Assembly: GCA_037043455.1 (NCBI GenBank)
Contig: JAWPHD010001350.1
Coordinates: 186,001 to 250,000, forward strand
Length of the DNA stretch: 64,000 bases
Reading direction: 5' to 3'
Origin: Cyrtodaria siliqua
Lineage: Eukaryota > Mollusca > Bivalvia > Adapedonta > Hiatellidae
Both the position numbers and the translations under genes were made by a program. Below the pieces are notes generated by a model that saw only the letters and a program-made list of their open reading frames with translations, was not told where the DNA came from and made no database searches. Positions 58,595-64,000 of the stretch are shown here, piece by piece; the first letter of the stretch is position 1; each line of letters starts with the position of its first letter.

Positions 58595-58597
58595 TGA
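58595..58597 (+). other. In-frame TGA, candidate Sec codon 1 (endonuclease)
   Basis: Context IPSDIN-TGA-SSSNILYV. Family knowledge places Cys here (IN-C-SS). No second copy of this region exists in the window for comparison. Confidence 0.55.
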
Positions 58598-58627
58598 TCG
58601 TCAAGTAATATCCTTTATGTTTTGACC

Positions 58628-58630
58628 TGA
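58628..58630 (+). other. In-frame TGA, candidate Sec codon 2 (endonuclease zinc motif)
   Basis: Context ILYVLT-TGA-KYPKCG. It stands where the first Cys of the C..C pair before the GIY-YIG core is expected; the partner Cys (PKC) is TGT. Confidence 0.6.
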
Positions 58631-59469
58631 AAGTATCCTAAATGTGGTATACAATATGTAGGCCAAACTGGTCGATCCATGAAAGTTCGTTTTCGTGAAC
58701 ATTTATATAAAATGCGTCAGTCGAAACGATTTAAAAACTTTCTTTATACACTCTTTAGGGATTCGGGGCATTCCGTAGATGATGTTAGCATTCAGCCCGT
58801 GGAATATATTAAATTTGATAATACTGTTACCTAAGGTTACAAGATACAAGCTAGATATATTGTTGAACACAAATGGATAAAGCATTTACAAACTCCTTAT
58901 CCATTGGGGTTAAACGATAACATTTATCAAGAAGGAAACATTTCCAATAACCCGTATATAGATCCTTTTAGCATATTGTCTATTCGTAAACGTAAACGAC
59001 GGTCAAATGGTCTCCGGAAGAACCATAGTCTTTACTGTTGCAGACCTTACTTATATTTATAAAAATTCGGGTAGACACGCCCTCCTTAGCAAAGTAGTCA
59101 GTATGTCTTTTTCTTGCTTACAGAAACTTGACGAAGAAGCGGATGCCATTTATGTCCGTACTAATCCATTATATGAGGTTGCATCTATTATTCCAAGTTA
59201 CTCGCAACATATTTTGCGTCCACATATAGATGCTCCATCTGACCATCAAAGGCATTTTTTGAAGATAACTTATGTTGATAAAGGCATCGATTTCATTAAT
59301 TAGCCTGTATCTTTAATGATATGCGGGTGACTGACAAAATTCCAAAGTATTTCAAGAATATTGAGACACCTGTTATATGTTACAAGTATAAGAAATCTAC
59401 TAGAAATCTTATTTTCAATTATAATAGGATCGTTTCTGATTTGAGATCGAGACATCTACTCCTACTGAT

Positions 59470-59472
59470 TGA
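59470..59472 (+). other. In-frame TGA, candidate Sec codon 3 (CxC motif)
   Basis: The copy at 6.5 kb reads KE-C-E-C-N with TGT at 6546-6548 and 6552-6554. The long copy reads TD-TGA-D-(two extra codons, one TAA)-D-C. The two extra codons look like a 6-bp duplication of 'gattga/gattaa'. TGA aligns with the first Cys of CxC. Confidence 0.5.
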
Positions 59473-59889
59473 GATTAAGATTGTCAAAGTTCTAAATTGT
59501 GTTACGAACCTGCCGGTCACATTCTTATTGGAAATTTTGATGTAATCGAGGATTAGAGGATTCGGCATTTAATTGCCAAAGGGCCTAAGTATCGCCTTCC
59601 ATCTGATATTGATTTTAATGCCTGTCGCAATGAAATTGCGGTTTCTTCAACGGATTTCTGTACAAAGTGGTGTAAGCGAGAAAAAGCAGATAAACATGCG
59701 CTTACTGCTAGGGTGAAAACTATTTCAAAAATTGTTGAATTACGTATTTTATCTTACGAATCAAATTCATCCCTGCTTCCACGGCCTTCTACTTACAGTT
59801 TACGACACCTTAAGAAGGGTATTTAAAATGTATATACTAAATTTGCTCTAGTTTCAGCAGACAAAGCTTCCAACAATATAATTATTGTC

Positions 59890-59892
59890 TGA
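59890..59892 (+). other. In-frame TGA, candidate Sec codon 4 (RT fingers), shared by two copies
   Basis: NNIIIV-TGA-RLHYIN; same codon at 6957-6959 in the other copy. The two copies differ by many substitutions nearby, so a shared chance stop is unlikely. Confidence 0.7.
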
Positions 59893-60150
59893 CGACTACA
59901 TTATATCAATACTTTGAATGCTGAGCTAGCGAGCACTTCTGCTTATCTAACTACACCTCTGCTGGAGACGGACATTGTTTCCCAGCATGTGACCTTTATG
60001 GAGATTATAAAGGTTTCTGTAATTAGTTAGCAGACGAAGCTCCCTACAATGTACTGGATACCCAAACTTCACTAAATTCCTCACAACGCACGTTTTATCG
60101 CTAATTCAAGTTCATGTACCACGACTAATATATCAAAATTATTGACTTCC

Positions 60151-60153
60151 TGA
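60151..60153 (+). other. In-frame TGA, candidate Sec codon 5 (RT)
   Basis: KLLTS-TGA-LSAFKEH. The copies at 7218-7220 and 50649-50651 have TGT (Cys) at the same position: KLLTSCLTAVKDH and KILTSCLTAVEDH. Confidence 0.65.
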
Positions 60154-61366
60154 CTTTCCGCGTTTAAAGAACATATTGTAAATTATTGCGGAAAGGCCTT
60201 CCAGAACTCAGGAATCAATCTGTTTTGGTCTATCAAAAACTCTGGAGAAGTTCTTGACAAACTACGGTGTAAGCATCTCTAAGCACCTACGACTTTTCTA
60301 CACTGTATACGAGACTACCACATAATCTTATCAAAAGAAATTCCTTCAGCTTATTCAGAAGATATTTGCTAGAGAAGGTACACAATTTTCTAGCTTGTAA
60401 TAATGTCAGCTGAGGGCTTTCTTTACTAACGCCCCCATTGATAAGTATAATTTTTGGACTTGTACTGATGTTTGTAGAGCCTTATCTTTTCTTCTGGATA
60501 ACATCTTTATAAGATACGGTAACACTATTTACCGCCAGGTTGCTGGTATTCCTATGGGTACTAACTGTGCGCCACTTGTTGCAGATTTGTTTGTGTACTG
60601 CTATGAAAAAGATTTTATGTTGAGTTTGTCACATGCTAGCCAGGGTGAAATTATTGATGCCTTTAATAATACTTCTCGGTATCTTGATGACATACTCAAT
60701 ATTGATAATCAGTTCTTTGCTCATATGGTTACTAACATTTATCCACCAGAGCTCACGTTGAATAAAGCCAACAGTTCGGATACAGTAGCAGCATTTCTAG
60801 ATCTTCATCTCTCGATTTCAAATGATTGTATTCATACTAAAATCTATGATAAGAGAGATGATTTCAATTTTAACATCGTTAATTATCCACACCTGGATGG
60901 AGAAGTACCTCGTGCTACCTCATACGGGGTGTATATCTCCCAGCTCATTCGATTTGCTAGAGCGTGTAATGATGTTATAGACTTCAATTATCGAAATCAA
61001 GTTATTACAAGTAAACATCTTCAGCAGGGTTTTCGTTATCACAAACTACATAGATCTTTCTCTAAATTCTACCGCCGCAACGAGGGCCTTCTGGAAAAGT
61101 ACAACACCAACCTTAAAATACTTCTGCGACTAGGCATATCACAACCCTCATTTTATGGAGATGTGATCTATAAACTTCGAAAGTTAAAGGGGTCTGACGG
61201 GTTACCTGACCGCTTTACAAATTTAATCCGGAGGTTCGTAAAAAAAGGATATAACTCTTTGGTTTTACAGCGCACTGCATGTTTAGTGATTGACCACTCT
61301 ACAGTCAGTCATTACGATTCACTTTTCATTTGTGCGATGACTGGACTACCTCTTGGGACTCTATGA

Positions 61367-61760
61367 TTGTACCTACTGAAACCCCAACTAAGGGAGGTGG
61401 GTGCATGAGCTTTCTTCCCTCGGGTTTTCTGGTCGTACCCTATATTGGTTTTCTCTATAGCTGCAAATACTATGGTTGTTCAGTACGATTCTGGATACAT
61501 CATGAGATGTTTATTATTTTGTATGTCTTTCTTTAGTTAGTTTCTCTGGATGTGGACTTTATTGTTAGAGAATTCCTTTTGATGGAAAGTAGTTTTGTTT
61601 ACACTGTATTGTCTATTTGGGCGCTGACGACAGGATAATAGCGAGGATTGTGCGCATATAAAATCGATTTAAGCTAACCAGTAGGCCTTATTGCCTACTG
61701 ACCGTTCCAAGTCGGTAACCCTGTCTTCACCACCTTTTCTGTTGTATTTTGTCTCTTTCA
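61367..61760 (+). ncRNA. Structured 3' UTR of the long Naiad copy
   Basis: Outer pair 61626-61634 with 61720-61728 (GACGACAGG with CCTGTCTTC, one mismatch), hairpin 61679-61686 with 61693-61700 (CAGTAGGC with GCCTACTG), and ACCG/CGGT hairpin 61701-61716 around 'ttccaagt'. In the short copies the same helices appear with different bases (for example CAGTGGC with GCCACTG), i.e. compensatory change. Role not known; RT recognition of the element's RNA is a likely guess. Confidence 0.65.
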
Positions 61761-61766
61761 TTGTAT

Positions 61767-62740
61767 TATCAAGTCCTTGTTTGCAGTACAGTGCGGACCT
61801 ACGACGCCATTGCGTTCGGACGTGGGGTTTCTATAGGACCCTATTTCTCATTTTTGAAGGAATACTATTTGCTGTGTTATGTATTGTTTTAGTCTTTTTT
61901 TCCGAACGAAAGGAAAGATCTTACGTAGCCGTGTCCCATTCGATTAACAGCAGCATACTGTATAATTATTATACAATATATAGCGGAAATTCCCGAGATG
62001 CGTTTCCAATTCGTTTCAGTATAGTTAGAGGCTCTATACCAAATACTCCATTAGTGGATTCTCATCGTTGTCTTGAACCACCAAAATACATCAATTAACT
62101 ATCATCTGAACATTTTATCAAGGGCTACAATTATCTACATTGGCTATTTCCCTTTAACGGTTTTTTGTTTTCTATTGTAATTTTAGACAGTATATCTTGC
62201 AGCAGGCTGATTAAAGAAAGTGTTGATTATTTCTCTGTGAAACGATAGTTTTAAAGTTGATAGAACTGACACCATTCTACTACTATCAACAGCAAGCAAC
62301 GGAGTCTGACCGCTATTTACCTGATTTGTTCCACGATTCAATATATGATTTTCCTTTTACCCAGCGTGTGTACCCACGCGAAATTCCCCCGTAAGTTATC
62401 TCGTATAGAAAACTACAGTCAAGCATATATGTAACTATATAGCAAACCGTTTGTTGTAAGAGACCGGCATTGGTTTGCTTAACGGGTCTTGCTTGCGTTA
62501 AAATCAGAGCTAAAAGTAATCCCAACAAAGAATATAGCAGATCAACGAATAACCAATGCATGGCTGATCTTTTTTTGATATACAGTGGATAAAAACTGTT
62601 ATTTATATTAGGCCGTGCGATAATAAGGTAACCCCCCCCTCCCCCCCCACCCACATCCTCGAGCGTTGGGGTTGTATCGGGTTACAGGGTGTATAATACG
62701 TTACCTATAAAACAATAATCAATTTTACTGCATTTTGACG
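61767..62740. other. Unassigned stretch right of the Naiad copy
   Basis: The ORF 61691-62098 overlaps the UTR and has no motif. The minus ORF 62313-62654 contains MHWLFVDLLYSLLGLLLALI, which looks like a signal peptide, but it begins in a poly-C/G run (62632-62652) and lacks other support. Confidence 0.3.
62632..62652 (-). repeat. C-run (G-run on minus strand)
   Basis: Two C runs of eight to nine separated by T and A; G-quadruplex possible on the minus strand, and assembly errors in run length are likely. Confidence 0.7.
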
Positions 62741-62759
62741 ACTAAAAAGGTATGGAAGA

Positions 62760-63370
62760 ATGTGTTTGTATTTTAAATGTTCTTCATTATTTATGCTTTT
62801 TACAATAAAAACTTACTTTTTATACCTTGTATACTTGCTTTATTAAGCCTACGTTACAGTAATTAAAGTTACCTTGTTAAATTAATTGTTTTAACCTAAG
62901 ACATTAAGAACATTACTGATGTTACAACCAAACATTATTCTAAAACTTACAGATATCACCGACATACGTGTCGATGATGTTAATAATGTTTGATTCTGTA
63001 ATGCCCATCATATTGTGTGTTTTTAAATCATTTTCTATTTCCTTGGATACATGCTTTATTAAGCCTATGTTACCGTAATTTACGTGACCTTGTTGAATGA
63101 AGATTGTTGGTTTAAGAAATTAAGAAAATTAATTTTATATTCAAAAATTATTTCCAACATTATAGGTTATTACAGACATACGTATCCATGATGTGAACAA
63201 TGTTTGGTCATTGTATTGTCCGTTACATTTTTTGTGGTAAAATAGTTTTCTATTTTTTCTATTTTTCCAGAAATCGAGAAAAAAATCAACCAATTAACTA
63301 ATAAAGATGTTATTACAATATTTCTCTAGATATCATCGATGGTAACAACAAAGTTTGAACAGATCTGAAA
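62760..63370. repeat. Diverged tandem repeat of about 215-220 bp
   Basis: 'tgctttattaagcctacgttac' near 62830 recurs as 'tgctttattaagcctatgttac' near 63050, and 'gacatacgtgtcgatgatgtta' near 62960 recurs as 'gacatacgtatccatgatgtga' near 63175; a third weak match ('atatcatcgatggtaacaaca') lies near 63330. Two, possibly three, units. Confidence 0.6.
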
Positions 63371-63807
63371 TTATTATGTCAATGCTAATATATTTTACCT
63401 CATGTAGTAAACAGTACGTACGTTACCAATTATGTTTGCATCATTTTATTTAAATACGATATCTAAGTATCAAATACAAATATGGATGTGTGCTCATGTT
63501 CCTTTATATACTGTTTAGACTTAAGCAAACATTGAACGAAATGAAGTTTGCATATAATTTACACGTCTCTTCCTTAATATTTACGTTACCAAATTTATAG
63601 AAAAATAGCAAATTATATTGAAAATGTTAACGGCTAATGTATTCATATATTAATAACAAGTAAAAATAAATATTCAGCAATGTCAACCAATTCACAAAAT
63701 GTATTAAACGCTACTTGCAGCGTTACTAACAAATATAAATGTATAGCTCTATGAGATAACATGCATTTTCATGGAAATATAATACATCAGTTGAGCTCAT
63801 GATTCCT

Positions 63808-63912
63808 CTATTCATCTTCATCACTTTCTTCAAGCTCAGTATCAGTCAGGTTGTTGCCTTCCATATGTTTTCCTTCTTCAGTATCGGGCTCTTTGAACAG
63901 TATGTCAATCAA
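63808..63912 (-). CDS. Possible C-terminal coding segment with acidic end
   Basis: Minus strand: LIDILFKEPDTEEGKHMEGN then NLTDTELEESDEDE and TAG. The amino-acid composition (acidic C-terminus, idiomatic codon use) suggests a real terminal exon or a transposase tail; before it the frame holds a TAG after DIGSK, where 'caaaatag' could be a weak acceptor. Continues off the window. Family not recognised. Confidence 0.35.
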   Translation of the reverse strand: MIDILFKEPDTEEGKHMEGNNLTDTELEESDEDE

Positions 63913-64000
63913 CTATTTTGATCCAATATCACCAATTAGTCCAGTCAAATTCAATAATTTGTCTTGAAAATGCATGATACAGAAAAATTACACGGCAACA

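Larger units (their letters stand above)
58172..59000 (+). pseudogene. Naiad N-terminal domain with GIY-YIG endonuclease
   Basis: Starts MSRILKTPKVILSPLKLYSV with a basic, Ser/Thr-rich N-terminus. A Cys cluster (SKRCSACKYL) precedes IPSDIN-TGA-SSSNILYVLT-TGA, KYPKCGIQYVGQTGRSMKVR, which holds the GIY-YIG-like core (YVL...IQYVGQTG) and the catalytic Arg region (RFREH). The domain continues through TPYPLGLNDNI to a basic stretch (RKRKRR) near 58995. In PLEs this nuclease makes the nick used for target-primed insertion. Two TGA codons sit where Cys of the zinc-binding/CCHH motif is expected; one TAA (58832-58834) is a true lesion. The usable ORF stops at 58597 if TGA is read as stop. Confidence 0.8.
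59007..61366 (+). pseudogene. Naiad linker and reverse transcriptase
   Basis: Pieces in order: HFLKITYVDKGIDFIN and KIPKYFKNIETPVICYKY (linker), a CxC-like motif with TGA as the first Cys (59470), YEPAGHILIGNFDV, DIDFNACRNEIAV, SADKASNNIIIV-TGA-RLHYIN, MYWIPKLH, KLLTS-TGA-LSAFKEH, STYDFSTL-like motif A (damaged near 60290), then an intact 270-codon ORF (60554-61366) with GTNCAPLVADLF (B'), SRYLDDILNID (C, both Asp kept), FLDLHLSIS and IYDKRDDFNFNIVNYPHLDG. RT copies the element RNA at the nicked target. The last codons are frameshifted compared with MTGQAVDPMMTPT of other copies. Confidence 0.85.
58172..61760 (+). mobile_element. Long Naiad-type PLE copy: N-terminal GIY-YIG endonuclease, linker, C-terminal RT, 3' UTR
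   Basis: The only copy with both halves. Order is endonuclease first, RT second, the permuted arrangement of the Naiad/Chlamys PLE clade, opposite to canonical PLEs. It has frameshifts near 59010, 59303, 59441 and 60300-60430, seven TAA/TAG stops and five in-frame TGA codons between 58172 and 60290, so this copy is inactive, but every domain is recognisable. The 3' UTR has the same helices as the short copies although its primary sequence differs a good deal. It lies upstream of, and antiparallel to, the convertase gene. Confidence 0.9.

Noticed and set aside
61367..61760. SECIS element for the putative selenoprotein
   Set aside because: I looked for an ATGA...AA...GA arrangement in the 3' UTR copies. 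Candidate ATGA in the outer stem faces fully complementary bases, so it is not the non-Watson-Crick quartet. Not called; a covariance-model search is needed.
62313..62654. Minus-strand ORF with a signal-peptide-like MHWLFVDLLYSLLGLLLALI
   Set aside because: The ORF starts in a poly-G run, no splice partner or homology was seen, and the region lies in repeat-rich sequence; kept only as a note.

Overview
This is a eukaryotic nuclear window, clearly AT-rich by eye, and almost certainly from a bivalve mollusc (a heterodont clam is my best inference). The clues are one gene split into 13 small exons with GT/AG splice sites, tRNA-derived SINEs, molluscan dispersed repeats rich in 'GTCCGTC' and 'AAGGTCAAGGTCA', a Gypsy-type LTR retrotransposon, and many Penelope-like element (PLE) copies. 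No bacterial-style operon, CRISPR array or rRNA is present.

Host gene. A furin/kexin-type (S8B) proprotein-convertase-like gene runs on the minus strand from 54773 to 25896. I could rebuild 13 coding exons whose phases all agree, giving 623 codons plus a stop: signal peptide, prodomain, subtilisin-like domain with Asp129, His175 and Ser350, P domain, and a C-terminal hydrophobic tail. The segment that carries the oxyanion-hole Asn in furin-like enzymes is shortened, and no dibasic site is seen between prodomain and catalytic domain, so it may be a pseudoenzyme. Two decayed exons of a tandem paralogue lie at 1068-1162 and 1959-2075, same strand and order. The introns are filled with transposon remains.

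Mobile elements. (1) PLEs with permuted domain order (N-terminal GIY-YIG endonuclease, C-terminal RT; the Naiad type) dominate. There is one long copy at 58.2-61.8 kb and many 5'-truncated or rearranged copies at 5.8-8.8, 9.2-9.9, 10.1-11.1, 28.3-30.5, 44.0-44.6, 47.7-48.2, 48.8-49.0, 50.5-52.4, 53.9-54.2 and 55.1-55.7 kb. In the long copy the five in-frame TGA codons fall at cysteine-type positions, whereas seven TAA/TAG stops do not. One TGA is shared with an independent copy 53 kb away. This fits the known recoding of UGA as selenocysteine in clam Naiads and is the most interesting feature here. (2) A canonical C-terminal-endonuclease PLE fragment lies between TA microsatellites at 2.1-3.2 kb. 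(3) A compound Gypsy-type element occupies 11565-23007 with three LTR copies and a 4-bp target duplication. Its RT and most of RNase H are deleted in frame, a SINE sits in the integrase core, and a 22/66-bp satellite fills the leader. (4) There is a mariner-type MITE (52.9-53.7 kb), a second MITE (39.5-39.8 kb), six SINEs of two families, and two molluscan tandem-structured dispersed repeats (23.4-25.3 and 42.0-43.4 kb).

Layout. 0-2.1 kb, decayed paralogue exons; 2.1-11.1 kb, PLE graveyard; 11.6-23.0 kb, Gypsy array; 23.4-25.3 kb, dispersed repeat; 25.9-54.8 kb, convertase gene with TE-filled introns and minisatellites; 55-62 kb, Naiad copies including the long one; 62.7-64 kb, diverged repeats and a possible C-terminal exon of another gene. 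All calls come from reading the sequence and rebuilding exons by hand; no database search was done.
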